From: Nitrospirota bacterium
GTDB lineage: Bacteria > Nitrospirota > Thermodesulfovibrionia > Thermodesulfovibrionales > Magnetobacteriaceae
Length of the DNA stretch: 32,211 nucleotides
Direction: 5' to 3'
Assembly: GCA_015233895.1 (NCBI GenBank)
Contig: JADFXG010000011.1
Span: forward strand, 5,001 to 37,211
Position 1 is the first letter of the stretch; every line of letters starts with the position of its first letter. Positions 7,051 through 16,702 of this stretch are shown here, in pieces. Under the pieces are notes generated by a model. The model made no database searches and was not told the DNA's origin. It worked only from the letters and a program-made list of their open reading frames with translations. A program made the translations under genes and the position numbers.

Positions 7051-9210
7051 ATGCCACAAACAGAACTAAGACGCCGTGTAAAACAGCGGCTTAATCGTTT
7101 ATTTCTAAGAGTCAGGGATTTTTTTCTGCCAACCTCCACAAATAAGAAACTCGAAATTACAAATAGATTTGTCACCATTAAACCAAATAACAACGCCGCT
7201 TTCAAACAAATAAGTTACACTCTTAAGCATAAATTTAACACACTTGCTTCAGGCTGGACAGAGGCCAGTTACGGCACAAGGTGCAAAGGGCTTCACGGTA
7301 ACCGTTACAACTCAGGTAAACAGGTTAAAACGGACATAAACGGCATGTGGTTATTAAGACAGGTTAACATTCCTAACTTTTTCAGATCTAAACGGCTTTG
7401 GATGCTTATAGACGGTACATACACTCCGATAGACTGGCAACTGGATTTTAAATCTGGGTTTAGATGGTCTGAACGCAAGTGGTATAACAGCCTGAGAACT
7501 TCAAACAAGCCCGGAGTTGATATAAAAGTCCCATGGGAACTTGCCCGTTTTCAACATCTGCCTCCGCTTGCACTTGCTTGTTTTACAAACGGTGCGGCAG
7601 AGTTTAGCCATAAGCGATTGGCTGCTGAGTTTCAAAATCAGGTGTTGGATTTTGCAGCGGTAAATCCACCCCGTTTTGGCGTCAACTGGCGATGTGGTAT
7701 GGATGCGGCAATTCGGGCAGCTAACCTGCTCTTAACGTATGATTTATTCTCCCTTGCCGGAATTTTGTTTGGAGAGGGTTTCAATAAAGCTTTTGGCCAA
7801 TTGATATATGGCCACGGAGTCCATATCATAAATAATCTATCCTGGTCTCAAAACTTAAGAGGCAACCATTACCTTGCTGAAATAACCGGCCTGCTGTTTA
7901 TCTCAGCGTATTTGCCACCCAGTGATGAGACAGACTGTTGGTTCGCTTTTTCAGTTTGTGAACTGATAAAAGAGGTCGAATTTCAATTTAACACTGACGG
8001 CACTCATTTTGAGTCATCCACAGCCTATCACTGCCTGTGCACAGAGCTGGTGCTTTATGCAACTGCCCTTGTTCTTGGGATTTGTACGACTGAGCGAATT
8101 AACTCGCTAAAAAATTATAACCACAAACTCCACAGAGTGTATCCGAGGCTTTTGCCGTCCCCAGTCAAACTCTATCCGATGAAACCATCTGGTTTGTTTA
8201 CACCCTTTCCGCCAGCTTACTTTACAAAACTCTACAAAATGGGCGCATTTATAACAGATATTTTAAAGCCTGACGGCGTAGGAAAAATTCCTCAAATAGG
8301 AGACAATGACAGCGGGAGGCTCTTTAAACTTTCAACCAAATTTAAGACCTTGAGCATGGATGAGGCAGTTAAAACATATAAAAACCTTGAGGGTTTTAAT
8401 GCGGATTATGACGGCGGAACCTTTCTTGATGAGGAAAGCCCGGATTATAGCGGAGTGGTTTCTGCTTTTAAGGGACTGTTTGAGCCTGCTAAAACTGATA
8501 ACACAGAGGCCATTTTAATCAGAAACTATTCAGGGGGAGTTGTTATACCAAATGATATGAACATTTCGAGTTCACTGCCAAAAGAATACGGTACATCAGC
8601 TGATTTACAAAAGTTAATTAATGAATTTAACAAAACTGATGACACTCACAAAGACAGAGTTCTCATACCGGTTAAGAATTCAGATGTTTTGAAGCGTTTA
8701 ACTTTAAGAGCGTATCCTGATTTTGGCCTGTATATTTTCAAAGCGGATGGATTATATTTGGCGGTAAGATGTGGCAGTGTTGACAGCAGGTATAACGGAG
8801 CACATGCCCATAACGATCAGTTATCGGTAGAGTTAAGTGTTGAAGAGGTGGAAATATTCCGTGATCCTGGAGGTTACTTATACACGCCTGAGCCGCAGCT
8901 GAGGAACCGGTTCAGAAGTGTGTCATCACATTTTGCTCCTCAATTACAATCGAAGAAAGAGCCTGGGGATTTATCGCAAGGTCTTTTTGAGTTAAGAGAC
9001 AGAAGCCGTTCAGAGTGTATTTATTTTGGCACACTAGGTTTTGCCGGAGTTCACTATGGATTTGGAGCAGCCATATACAGAGTGGTTAAATTTGGCCAGG
9101 GAGAAATTGAGATTTTGGATTTTTATAAGGGCACTGAGCCAATAAGAAAGTTTTCATCAGAGAACATCGGCAATTACGATTATTCAAAGGGTTATGGGAT
9201 TTTGCAGTAA
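7051..9210 (+). CDS. Heparinase II/III family protein (polysaccharide lyase-like)
   Basis: A 719-residue protein with the two-domain plan of heparinase II/III and alginate lyases. Residues ~80-350 form the alpha/alpha toroid: FGVNWRCGMDAAIRAANLL near 205, SQNLRGNHYLAEI near 270 with the conserved Asn-His, and DGTHFESSTAYH near 316 with the candidate catalytic Tyr. Residues ~560-700 form the beta-sandwich, with NGAHAHNDQLSVEL (metal or structural His pair) and RSVSSHFAP. No signal peptide is visible, so cytoplasmic action or another export route is implied. Many such genes sit in exopolysaccharide clusters. The start is ATG 7051, after AGGACAG. The downstream gene is a convergent glycosyltransferase. 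Family is firm; the polymer it cuts or binds is unknown. Confidence 0.88.
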   Translation: MPQTELRRRVKQRLNRLFLRVRDFFLPTSTNKKLEITNRFVTIKPNNNAAFKQISYTLKHKFNTLASGWTEASYGTRCKGLHGNRYNSGKQVKTDINGMWLLRQVNIPNFFRSKRLWMLIDGTYTPIDWQLDFKSGFRWSERKWYNSLRTSNKPGVDIKVPWELARFQHLPPLALACFTNGAAEFSHKRLAAEFQNQVLDFAAVNPPRFGVNWRCGMDAAIRAANLLLTYDLFSLAGILFGEGFNKAFGQLIYGHGVHIINNLSWSQNLRGNHYLAEITGLLFISAYLPPSDETDCWFAFSVCELIKEVEFQFNTDGTHFESSTAYHCLCTELVLYATALVLGICTTERINSLKNYNHKLHRVYPRLLPSPVKLYPMKPSGLFTPFPPAYFTKLYKMGAFITDILKPDGVGKIPQIGDNDSGRLFKLSTKFKTLSMDEAVKTYKNLEGFNADYDGGTFLDEESPDYSGVVSAFKGLFEPAKTDNTEAILIRNYSGGVVIPNDMNISSSLPKEYGTSADLQKLINEFNKTDDTHKDRVLIPVKNSDVLKRLTLRAYPDFGLYIFKADGLYLAVRCGSVDSRYNGAHAHNDQLSVELSVEEVEIFRDPGGYLYTPEPQLRNRFRSVSSHFAPQLQSKKEPGDLSQGLFELRDRSRSECIYFGTLGFAGVHYGFGAAIYRVVKFGQGEIEILDFYKGTEPIRKFSSENIGNYDYSKGYGILQ

Positions 9211-9245
9211 AAGAAATGACTAATACAATAAAATCAACAAGTGGT

Positions 9246-10382
9246 TCAATTTTTTTTATAAATCGCCTCCCAACGAGGAAGGTTTCTTTCCCAACTACTC
9301 AAATCCCACATTATGGGGCGGTTTAGAAGGCATAGCTCTTTCAGTTGGCTTTTGTTTTCGTAAGCGTATATGATTTTTTCTGCAACTTCTGATACCGAAT
9401 TAACCTCAAGGAAGAAAACCCCCCTGTCTTTTAGAAACTTATACGGCAGCCATGAGCCGTTAATCACAATGCCTCCGCCATACAGGTGTTCCTGCATTGC
9501 GGCAGAAAATGAATCTGTAACTTGCACATGCACCATTACATCTGCCGCTGTCCTTAATGCCGCCAACTCCTCGCCGTATATCATATTGTCTATTATTTTA
9601 TATCGCAGGCCGCAGTCTTTAACGGTTGTCTTTACGCGCTCGATATAGTTTATGTCTGTTCCATTATGAACAGGGAATACAATGTAAGTATCAGCGGGAA
9701 GCGTGCTCATGCTTTCTTTTATGGCTAAGGCCATTTTCTCATGCTGCTGTTCCACCACTCCGTTATGGCCAAAGGCAACAATAAAGGCATCGAGGGGAAG
9801 CTCTAATCTACTGCGGCAATACAGAGCTGCATCTTCTCTGTTTTGCAATTGTTTTATATCAGAAATTGTAGTCAATCCAAATCTGAGAATTTCGGACTTG
9901 CTTAAATACCTGCCATCATAGTGCCGGATAAAATCATCACGCACTACCTCGTTATTGAAAGTTATAGTGTCTGCGCGTTTATAAATTCTCTCCTGGAGTT
10001 TTCTTCTGTAATTGTTTGCCTTGTGAAAGTCCCACCCCCAGATACTGACAATGAGTGTATGTGCAATTTTGGATAACTCCTCAGGGAAAAATGCGCTGTA
10101 TAGTGGTTCATTATAATGCACGTGGCATATATCATACTTACCTGCTAATTTTTTAAGAAATGATTTTGCAGCTAAGAGGGTTGAGAGCCCCTTTAGTTTC
10201 TTTATACCCCATGTGACTTTTTTAACTGTTTCGTGTTTAAAAACAGAAACATCTCCGACAGCTGTTGAATAAATGGCATCAAAAACGTCAAGAACATCCA
10301 CATCATGCCCCGCCTCTGTCAGCACTCGCCGTGTGTCCACAATGTAGAGGCTTAGCCGTGGGGCGATAAACAGTATCTTCAA
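9246..10382 (-). CDS. Glycosyltransferase family 4 (GT-B fold)
   Basis: A 378-residue GT-B enzyme beginning MKILFIAPRLSLYIVDTRR. Start codon TTG (10382) is supported by GGGAGAG upstream and by the immediate first beta strand. The N-domain includes DICHVHYNEPLYSAF and IVSIWGWDFHKAN. The C-domain includes IVAFGHNG, and DSFSAAMQEHLYGGGIVING. The last is a D-x7-E version of the EX7E donor-binding motif, as seen in GT4 enzymes of surface glycan clusters. The expected reaction is retaining transfer of a nucleotide-activated sugar to a glycan or lipid carrier. It converges on the heparinase-family gene with only 35 nt between the stops, including a run of eight Ts (9250-9257). Confidence 0.85.
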   Translation of the reverse strand: MKILFIAPRLSLYIVDTRRVLTEAGHDVDVLDVFDAIYSTAVGDVSVFKHETVKKVTWGIKKLKGLSTLLAAKSFLKKLAGKYDICHVHYNEPLYSAFFPEELSKIAHTLIVSIWGWDFHKANNYRRKLQERIYKRADTITFNNEVVRDDFIRHYDGRYLSKSEILRFGLTTISDIKQLQNREDAALYCRSRLELPLDAFIVAFGHNGVVEQQHEKMALAIKESMSTLPADTYIVFPVHNGTDINYIERVKTTVKDCGLRYKIIDNMIYGEELAALRTAADVMVHVQVTDSFSAAMQEHLYGGGIVINGSWLPYKFLKDRGVFFLEVNSVSEVAEKIIYAYENKSQLKELCLLNRPIMWDLSSWERNLPRWEAIYKKN

Positions 10383-10547
10383 GTTTTAACTCTCTCCCTG
10401 CTATAGCTGAATAATAGTAAAAATCCTTTGTCCTCTTGTTAGCCTTATGGCGGACTGATAATAATCTTATCAGTGCAGGGATGTCAACAGTGATATTTCA
10501 GATATAACAAATCAGAGTTTCTTTGATTTATTCTGAGCATTTATAAT

Positions 10548-10577
10548 TTGATTAAAAAAAATAATTTGTTGTATAAT
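10548..10577 (+). promoter_or_regulatory. Promoter of the first chemoreceptor gene
   Basis: TTGATT (10548-10553), an 18-bp A-rich spacer, TATAAT (10572-10577). The same element, with one extra A in the spacer, precedes the second copy at 12364-12394. That conservation across the duplication supports it being functional. The remainder of 10383-10547 shows no other feature. Confidence 0.6.
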
Positions 10578-10631
10578 GCTGCTGTCGTAAAAGGAGTAGG
10601 CGAAATAGAAAATTAGGGAGGAGCGCAAACG

Positions 10632-12284
10632 ATGTACAAGAAATGGTCTATAACGACTAAAACACTGGTGCCGATACTTGTTTTTACAACTCTTGGTGTT
10701 ATCTTTAACATTTTTTTTGCTGTAAACTTATCCAAAAGTATGATAATTGATGAGATTAAAGACGGAGCAATAAGAGGGTACAGAGAGACGGTCATAAACA
10801 GTCTTACGGCTATGATGGTAACCGGATCAGTAACTACTTCGAAAAAACCTTTTTTAGATCAAATGAAAACCTTAATTGATTTAAAAGTAATAAGGACCGA
10901 ATCTGTTGATAAGAATTTTGGAACTAATCCGGATGATGATCATGCTACCGATGATATCGAAAAACAGGTGATAAGTACTGGAAAGGAGGTAGTAGTCATA
11001 AACGGTGATTACTTAAGGGGAGTTTACCCATACATAGCCCAAAAGAATTATATGGGGAGAAACTGCCTTGGTTGCCACAGCGTAGCCGAGGGTACGGTTA
11101 TAGGAGCAATCAGTATAAAGGTGCCACTGGCAGAAAAAATGGCGAAATTAAGGCGTCTTGAACTCGTATTTATTCTGTTTGGTTTACTTTTATTAGTTGG
11201 TATATCTGTAATATTTATAGTTATCTTTAAGAAGACTCACAAACCGTTAAAAGATTTGACTTGTGTTTTTGACCGAATAGCCGATGGTGATATAGAATGC
11301 ACTTTTGATTATGAGTCAAAAGACGAAATAGGAAGGCTTTCTGAAGGATTTAACAAGATGACAGCAAAGCTAAGGGAGATAGTGTACAGTCTGCAAAGTT
11401 TAGCGCACTCTGTGTCAGAGGCATGCAACGGTCTGAACACTACGTCAAGCAAAATGTCTGTTGACACAATTACTCAGGCAGAAAAAACTACTCAGTTAGC
11501 CACTGCTGTAGAGGAAATGTCTCAGACTATTATTGATATAGCGAGGAATTCATCAACAATCGCATCCTCTGCCACATCAACCATGGCTGTGGCAAAAGAC
11601 GGTTCAAGTGTGGTGGATAAGACCAAAGATGAGGTAAATAAAATAGAAGTTACAGTTAGAGAATCTGCCACGATGATAGAGTCATTGGGGCGTCGCTCAA
11701 GCCAGATAGGGGAAATAGTAAATGTCATAAATGACATAGCGGATCAGACAAATCTTCTGGCTTTAAACGCAGCAATAGAAGCGGCACGGGCTGGAGAGCA
11801 GGGGCGTGGGTTTGCCGTGGTTGCAGATGAAGTAAGAAAGTTGGCAGAAAAGACCGGTAAGGCCACAACTGAAATAAGTGAAATGATTCGCACTATTCAG
11901 AGTGAAACCGGAAAAGCAATATCATCAATGAAAGAAAGTCTGGTCAGAGTAGAAGCCGGTGTGGATTACTCCACAAAGGCAGGTGATTCCCTTAACTCAA
12001 TAGTGCATAGCGTAACCGAGCTGCAATCTATGGTTCAGAGTATCGCATCGGCTACCGAGCAGATGTCCTCCGTCTCAGGGCAGGTTACAGAGGATATAGA
12101 CGATATCGCCAAAAACTCAAAAGAGACCTCCGTTTGCTCAGACATTATTGCAAGTGCATCTTCTCAGCTTGTGACTGTTTCTGAAAACCTAAGGAAAATA
12201 GTGTCTCAGTTTAAAAGCTCTGGCGGGGTTTATCCTGCCGCCCCTGGGCACAAACATGACAATCAACTATCTCTGATAAGTTGA
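10632..12284 (+). CDS. Methyl-accepting chemotaxis protein with periplasmic haem-c sensor domain (copy 1)
   Basis: A 550-residue transmembrane chemoreceptor. TM1 is ~11-33. The periplasmic sensor is ~34-176, with a haem-c attachment motif CLGCH (C145, C148, H149) and the adjacent [20 protein letters not shown]2 is ~178-200, HAMP ~200-255. The cytoplasmic signalling domain has the MCP hairpin tip [19 protein letters not shown] around 382-400. H104, in [10 protein letters not shown]-like sequence, is a possible distal haem ligand. Haem-c MCP and DUF3365-like sensors are expected to read redox state or gases such as O2 or NO. No CheR-tethering pentapeptide is seen. GGGAGGAG precedes the ATG. No che genes are adjacent. 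It is nearly identical in architecture and length to the next gene. Confidence 0.93.
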   Translation: MYKKWSITTKTLVPILVFTTLGVIFNIFFAVNLSKSMIIDEIKDGAIRGYRETVINSLTAMMVTGSVTTSKKPFLDQMKTLIDLKVIRTESVDKNFGTNPDDDHATDDIEKQVISTGKEVVVINGDYLRGVYPYIAQKNYMGRNCLGCHSVAEGTVIGAISIKVPLAEKMAKLRRLELVFILFGLLLLVGISVIFIVIFKKTHKPLKDLTCVFDRIADGDIECTFDYESKDEIGRLSEGFNKMTAKLREIVYSLQSLAHSVSEACNGLNTTSSKMSVDTITQAEKTTQLATAVEEMSQTIIDIARNSSTIASSATSTMAVAKDGSSVVDKTKDEVNKIEVTVRESATMIESLGRRSSQIGEIVNVINDIADQTNLLALNAAIEAARAGEQGRGFAVVADEVRKLAEKTGKATTEISEMIRTIQSETGKAISSMKESLVRVEAGVDYSTKAGDSLNSIVHSVTELQSMVQSIASATEQMSSVSGQVTEDIDDIAKNSKETSVCSDIIASASSQLVTVSENLRKIVSQFKSSGGVYPAAPGHKHDNQLSLIS

Positions 12285-12363
12285 TTTCATTAGAATAGAT
12301 GATAAGGCAGCCGGAGCTACTATTTAATCCTCTGTTTATTAATATTTAACCACTATAATAAGT

Positions 12364-12394
12364 TTGATTAAAAAAAAATAATTTGTTGTATAAT
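12364..12394 (+). promoter_or_regulatory. Promoter of the second chemoreceptor gene
   Basis: TTGATT (12364-12369), a 19-bp A-rich spacer, TATAAT (12389-12394). It is a copy of the promoter at 10548-10577 with one additional A. Its presence suggests copy 2 is transcribed on its own. Confidence 0.55.
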
Positions 12395-12471
12395 ACGACA
12401 GGGTGTGGAAGTGGTAGGCAGATTGGGAAATATAATGTTGTGATTTTAAGTGAAACGGAGGGATATCAATA

Positions 12472-14124
12472 ATGTTTAAGAACTGGTCTATAACTTCAAA
12501 AACACTGGTACCGATACTAGTCTTTACAACTATTGGGGTGATATTGAACATTTTTTTTGCAGTAACCCTATCCAAAGATATGATAATTGATGAGATTAAA
12601 AACGGAGCAATAAAAGGCTACAGGGAGACCGTGTTAAACAGCCTTACGACAATGATGCTGACAGGGTCAATAAGTACTTCAAAGAAGCTCTTTTTAGATC
12701 AAATGAAAACCTTAATAGACTTAAAAGTAATAAGAACCGAATCTGTTGATAAGAATTTTGGAACTAATCCTGATGATGATCATGCTACCGATGATATCGA
12801 AAAACAGGTGATAAGTACCGGTAAGGATGTAGTAGTCATAAATGGTGATTACTTAAGAGGAGTTTATCCATACATTGCCCAAAAGGATTTTATGGGTAAA
12901 AATTGTCTTGAATGCCATACCGTAACAGAGGGCACTGTTTTGGGAGCAATCAGCATAAAGGTGCCGCTTGCTGAGAAAATGGCAAAACTAAAACGTCTTG
13001 AACTCATATTTACTCTTGTTGGTTTTCTTTTATTAGTTGGTATATCCGTGCTATTTATAGCTATCTTTAGGAAAACACACAAACCATTGAAAGATTTGAG
13101 CGATTCTTTTGAACGTATGGCCGATGGTGATATTGACTGCAGCTTTGATTACCATGCAAAGGATGAGATAGGAAAGCTTTCTGAGGGATTTAACAAGATG
13201 ACCGCTAACCTGAGGGAGATAGTGTACAGTTTGAAAAGTTTAGCTGACTCAGTCTCAGGGGCGTGTGACGGTCTGAATACAACTTCGAGCAAAATCTCTG
13301 TTGACACGATTAGTCAGGCAGAGAAGACAACCCAGGTAGCAACTGCAGTAGAAGAAATGACTCAAACCATTGTTGACATTGCAAAGAATGCATCAACAAT
13401 CGCATCCTCTGCCACATCAACCATGGCTGTGGCAAAAGACGGTTCAAGTGTGGTGGATAAGACAAGAGATGAGGTAAAGCAAATAAAAGTTACAGTTAGA
13501 GACTCCGCCACGATGATAGAGTCACTGGGGCATCGTTCAAGTCAGATAGGGGAAATAGTAAATGTCATAAATGATATAGCGGATCAGACAAATCTTCTGG
13601 CTTTAAACGCTGCAATAGAAGCGGCACGGGCCGGGGAGCAGGGGCGGGGGTTTGCCGTGGTAGCCGATGAGGTAAGAAAGTTGGCAGAAAAGACCGGTAA
13701 GGCCACAACCGAAATAAGTGAAATGATTATGGCTATTCAGAGTGAAACCGGAAAAGCAATATCATCAATGAAGGAAAGTCTGGTCAGAGTAGAAGCCGGT
13801 GTGGATTACTCCTCAAAGGCAGGTGATTCCCTTAACTCAATAGTGCATAGTGTAACCGAGCTGCAATCTATGGTTCAGAGTATCGCATCAGCTACCGAGC
13901 AGATGTCCTCCGTTTCCTCGCAGATTGCAGAAGACACGGACACTCTTGCTAAAACCTCAAGAGAGACCTCCGTTTGCTCAGACGTAGTTTCAAGAGCAGC
14001 AGCTCAGCTTGTGAGCGTATCTTCGCATCTGAGAAAAATAGCGTCACAGTTTAAAACATCCGGCGAGCCTAATTCGCTAAGTGGTGGAGACAAACACGGC
14101 AAGCAGTTGACTCTGCAGAGGTGA
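12472..14124 (+). CDS. Methyl-accepting chemotaxis protein with periplasmic haem-c sensor domain (copy 2)
   Basis: Paralogue of the preceding gene, also 550 residues: TM1 ~11-33, haem-c sensor with CLECH (C145, C148, H149), TM2 ~178-200, HAMP, and the MCP signalling hairpin [25 protein letters not shown] precedes the ATG. Differences near the haem ([17 protein letters not shown] here, [17 protein letters not shown] in copy 1) replace a neutral with an acidic residue inside the haem motif. This could shift redox potential or ligand preference. The C-terminal ~40 residues differ most. The gene converges on znuB, with 44 nt between the stops and no clear terminator. Confidence 0.93.
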   Translation: MFKNWSITSKTLVPILVFTTIGVILNIFFAVTLSKDMIIDEIKNGAIKGYRETVLNSLTTMMLTGSISTSKKLFLDQMKTLIDLKVIRTESVDKNFGTNPDDDHATDDIEKQVISTGKDVVVINGDYLRGVYPYIAQKDFMGKNCLECHTVTEGTVLGAISIKVPLAEKMAKLKRLELIFTLVGFLLLVGISVLFIAIFRKTHKPLKDLSDSFERMADGDIDCSFDYHAKDEIGKLSEGFNKMTANLREIVYSLKSLADSVSGACDGLNTTSSKISVDTISQAEKTTQVATAVEEMTQTIVDIAKNASTIASSATSTMAVAKDGSSVVDKTRDEVKQIKVTVRDSATMIESLGHRSSQIGEIVNVINDIADQTNLLALNAAIEAARAGEQGRGFAVVADEVRKLAEKTGKATTEISEMIMAIQSETGKAISSMKESLVRVEAGVDYSSKAGDSLNSIVHSVTELQSMVQSIASATEQMSSVSSQIAEDTDTLAKTSRETSVCSDVVSRAAAQLVSVSSHLRKIASQFKTSGEPNSLSGGDKHGKQLTLQR

Positions 14125-14168
14125 TTATGGGAAGCAGAGATTATATTCTTTGGGCAGCTATTTTATAA

Positions 14169-14969
14169 TTAATTATTCTTATTGATGATTGAAGAGACAA
14201 AGAAAATTGCCAAAGCAATGAGGACAATAGCTCCTCCGCTTGCTATATCAAGGTAGTAAGAGGCATAGAGCCCCACAATAACTGAGACAAGGGATACTAC
14301 AATGGAAATCCCCATTGTCTGTTTAAAACTGCGTGAGAACTGCATGGCTGAAAGCACAGGTACAACCATCAGAGCTCCGATAAGCAGTATCCCGACTATT
14401 CTTGTTGCAACAGTAATAGCAATGGCGGCAAGTACGACAAGTGCTGTGTTAAAGGCCTTAACACGCATTCCGCTTAACTGTGCAAGCTCCTCATCAAAGG
14501 CTACTGCAAAGAGCTCTTTAAAATGAAAAAACACTGCTAAAACTATTACAAGCGCTAAAATTCCAATGAAATATAGGTCAGTCTCAGACACCGTAGCTAT
14601 AGCGCCAAACAGAAAGCCAAACAGCTCGGCATTAAACCCCCGTGCTATGCTTATCAAAGTTACAGCTACTGCCATGCCGCCCTGTAAAAACAGAGCAACT
14701 GAGGCCTCGCCATAGACTCGTTTTGACTTGCGAAGGGTCTCTATCCCTATTGCTGTGGTTGCTGAGACCACTGTTGCCCAAATCAGCGGATATGTTTTTG
14801 TTAAAAGTCCAATCGCAACACCTGCCAGAGATACGTGGGCAAGTGTGTCGGCTATCAGAGAGTACCGCCTGACAACTAAAAATATGCCTATAACCGGTGC
14901 TGTGACGGCAATAAGGATCCCTGCCGTAAAAGCCCTTATCATAAAGATGTGATCAAATATTTCAAGCAT
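14169..14969 (-). CDS. znuB: Zinc (metal) ABC transporter permease ZnuB
   Basis: A 266-residue, very hydrophobic protein with about eight membrane helices, of the ABC-3 permease family. Family landmarks are FMIRAFTAGILIAVTAPVIG, SLIADTLAHVSLAGVAIGLL, ELAQLSGMRVKAFNTALVVL and VGILLIGALMVVPVLSA. It forms the membrane channel for Zn2+ (or Mn2+) import with ZnuC and ZnuA. Its start is only 4 nt after the znuC stop, so it is the last gene of a znuA-znuC-znuB operon. Zinc rather than manganese specificity is inferred from the Zur-like regulator next door. Confidence 0.92.
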   Translation of the reverse strand: MLEIFDHIFMIRAFTAGILIAVTAPVIGIFLVVRRYSLIADTLAHVSLAGVAIGLLTKTYPLIWATVVSATTAIGIETLRKSKRVYGEASVALFLQGGMAVAVTLISIARGFNAELFGFLFGAIATVSETDLYFIGILALVIVLAVFFHFKELFAVAFDEELAQLSGMRVKAFNTALVVLAAIAITVATRIVGILLIGALMVVPVLSAMQFSRSFKQTMGISIVVSLVSVIVGLYASYYLDIASGGAIVLIALAIFFVSSIINKNN

Positions 14970-14973
14970 ATGC

Positions 14974-15723
14974 TTAATGTATATGCCTCACGGCAGACAC
15001 TTTCTTACCGTAAGAGTCCTCAATCAGTTGATCAATGCTTGTTTCACCGGATTTGCTATGGCAAAACAGTTTCTTGTTTAAACACAAAATAGTTTCCACC
15101 TCCTCGGATATTACCCCAAGGTCATGAGAGATAAACACTATGGTTATGCCGTTTTCCTTATTGAGGCGTTTTAAAAAGGTATAGAATGACTCTCTTGAAA
15201 CAATGTCTATTCCAACCATGGGCTCATCAAGAAAGAGAACTTTGGGATCTCCGGCCAAAGCCCTGGCGATAAACACTTTTTGTTTCTGTCCTCCGGAGAG
15301 TTTCCCTATCAGCCTGTCTTTGTACTCAGATACCCCGGCTATTTCCATTGCTGTGTTGACAGCCTCTTTGTCCTTATGTGTAAAATTTTTATATAGGCCA
15401 ACGCGTGCCGTGCGTCCGGTTTTGACTATCTCTGAAACGGTTGCAGGAAACGAGTTTTCAAGCTGAGACACTTGCTGAGGAACATATCCAAGATGATATT
15501 TCTTTTTGTAATTAGAAAGACTCTCCCCAAATACATAAACCTTACCGGCATCAGGTTTGGTAAGCCCAAGCAGGATTTTTATTAAGGTGGTTTTACCGCC
15601 TCCATTTGGACCGATTAGACCAACGTAGCTTCCGGCAGCTATTGAAAAGGTTACATTTTCAAGAACCTTCTCTTTGCCATAACTATGCTCTATCCCCCGT
15701 GCCTCTAAACAAAACTGCTCCAT
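14974..15723 (-). CDS. znuC: Zinc ABC transporter ATP-binding protein ZnuC
   Basis: A 249-residue ABC ATPase. Walker A is GPNGGGKTT (residues 38-46); the Q-loop lies in LGYVPQQVSQL; the signature is LSGGQKQKVFIARAL; Walker B is VLFLDEPMVGID; the switch His is in FISHDLG. The domain spacing and the GPNGGGKT variant are typical of metal-type (Mn/Zn) importers. It powers import through ZnuB and docks with ZnuA-loaded metal. The start is 10 nt after the znuA stop and the stop is 4 nt before the znuB start. The C-terminus ends in VRHIH, a short His-containing tail. Confidence 0.93.
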   Translation of the reverse strand: MEQFCLEARGIEHSYGKEKVLENVTFSIAAGSYVGLIGPNGGGKTTLIKILLGLTKPDAGKVYVFGESLSNYKKKYHLGYVPQQVSQLENSFPATVSEIVKTGRTARVGLYKNFTHKDKEAVNTAMEIAGVSEYKDRLIGKLSGGQKQKVFIARALAGDPKVLFLDEPMVGIDIVSRESFYTFLKRLNKENGITIVFISHDLGVISEEVETILCLNKKLFCHSKSGETSIDQLIEDSYGKKVSAVRHIH

Positions 15724-15733
15724 AGTTGTGTTA

Positions 15734-16639
15734 TTAATTACACTCCAATGCTGTTTTTAAGTTTTTGAGATTATTTTCCATAAGCGACAAATAATCTCTG
15801 TCGGCTTTTACATCGTCATCTGTCAGTCCCTCACATGGATTGAGTGTGAGGGTTTTTACACCGGCCTCATTAGCCAATGTCTCGGCAAGCTTAGGGCTTA
15901 CCAGGGATTCATAAAACACGTATTTCATTTTCTTTTCTTTGACGATATTTGAAAGCTCGGCAAGCTTTTTAGGAGATGCCTCCTCTAAGGTGGAAAGCCC
16001 AAGGATAGAAAACACGTTTAAACCGTATCGTGCCGCCATGTACTGAAATGCCGAGTGGGTTACGATAATATCCTTATGTTTACAGGTTTTTAGCCCGGTA
16101 ACAAACTTACTGTTAAGGGTGTTAAGTTTGGAGCTGATATCGGCGGCATTTTTTTCGTAAGTAGCTCTGCCGGCAGGATCTATTTTAATTAGTGCGTCAC
16201 GAATAACTTCAACCTCTTTTTTTACCAACACCGGATCTAACCAAAAATGCGGGTCAGCCGATTTGCCCTCTACTTTTAGCAGAGTCATATGTGATGTCAT
16301 ATTAACAGTTTCTATCCCTTTTTTCTTTAAATCCACGGAGAGTTTCTCAGCCCATAGGTCAACCCCGGCTCCGTTATATATAAACAGGCGGGATGAATAA
16401 ACCCCCTTAAGGGTGCTTAATTTTGGCTCAAACTCGTGTGGCTCAACTCCGGTCGGAGTCATGTTTATTACCTCTGCATTGCTGCCAGCAACGCTTTGAG
16501 CGATAAATGCAAGTGGATAAAACGATGCAGTAATTTTAATTTCGGCATGTACGATTCGGGGAAATAGCAATAACATAAGAACCATAGAAATTGTTGATAG
16601 AGCAAGAATAAACCTACTGCTTGCCTTATTATATTTCAT
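15734..16639 (-). CDS. znuA: Zinc ABC transporter substrate-binding protein ZnuA
   Basis: A 301-residue cluster A-I binding protein. The N-terminus is a signal peptide (hydrophobic 10-27, cleavage likely after VHA at 32). Three metal-binding His are visible: H68 in GVEPHEF, H131 in SADPHFWLDP and H195 in VTHSAFQYMAARYGL. The fourth-ligand region lies near the FYESLVSPK block. The His/Asp-rich loop of many zinc-specific ZnuA proteins is absent, so the metal preference (Zn versus Mn) is not proven by sequence alone. GGAGG (16654-16650) lies 10 nt from the ATG. An inverted repeat at 16682-16698 upstream is a candidate repressor site. It is the first gene of the znuACB operon. Confidence 0.92.
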   Translation of the reverse strand: MKYNKASSRFILALSTISMVLMLLLFPRIVHAEIKITASFYPLAFIAQSVAGSNAEVINMTPTGVEPHEFEPKLSTLKGVYSSRLFIYNGAGVDLWAEKLSVDLKKKGIETVNMTSHMTLLKVEGKSADPHFWLDPVLVKKEVEVIRDALIKIDPAGRATYEKNAADISSKLNTLNSKFVTGLKTCKHKDIIVTHSAFQYMAARYGLNVFSILGLSTLEEASPKKLAELSNIVKEKKMKYVFYESLVSPKLAETLANEAGVKTLTLNPCEGLTDDDVKADRDYLSLMENNLKNLKTALECN

Positions 16640-16681
16640 TGTTTTACTACCTCCATATACTTAAAGTATATCGCATAAATG

Positions 16682-16698
16682 TGATATGATTAATATCA
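16682..16698. promoter_or_regulatory. Inverted repeat upstream of znuA, candidate Zur/Fur-family operator
   Basis: TGATAT and ATATCA are separated by 5 bp, 43 nt before the znuA start. On the minus strand it overlaps a plausible -35 (TTAATC) placed 17 bp from TATACT, so a bound repressor would block transcription. Its half-site differs from that in the fur promoter (TGCAAC), so a common regulator is not established. Confidence 0.42.
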
Positions 16699-16702
16699 TG
16701 AT

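Larger units (their letters stand above)
10548..14124. repeat. Tandem duplication of chemoreceptor gene with promoter
   Basis: Two units, 10548-12284 and 12364-14124, encode equal-length 550-residue proteins. Promoter, sensor and signalling regions align without large gaps. DNA is almost identical over the sensor segment (10905-10975 with 12737-12807) and the adaptation region (11555-11630 with 13394-13470). The TM, HAMP and C-terminal tail regions have drifted. Confidence 0.85.
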
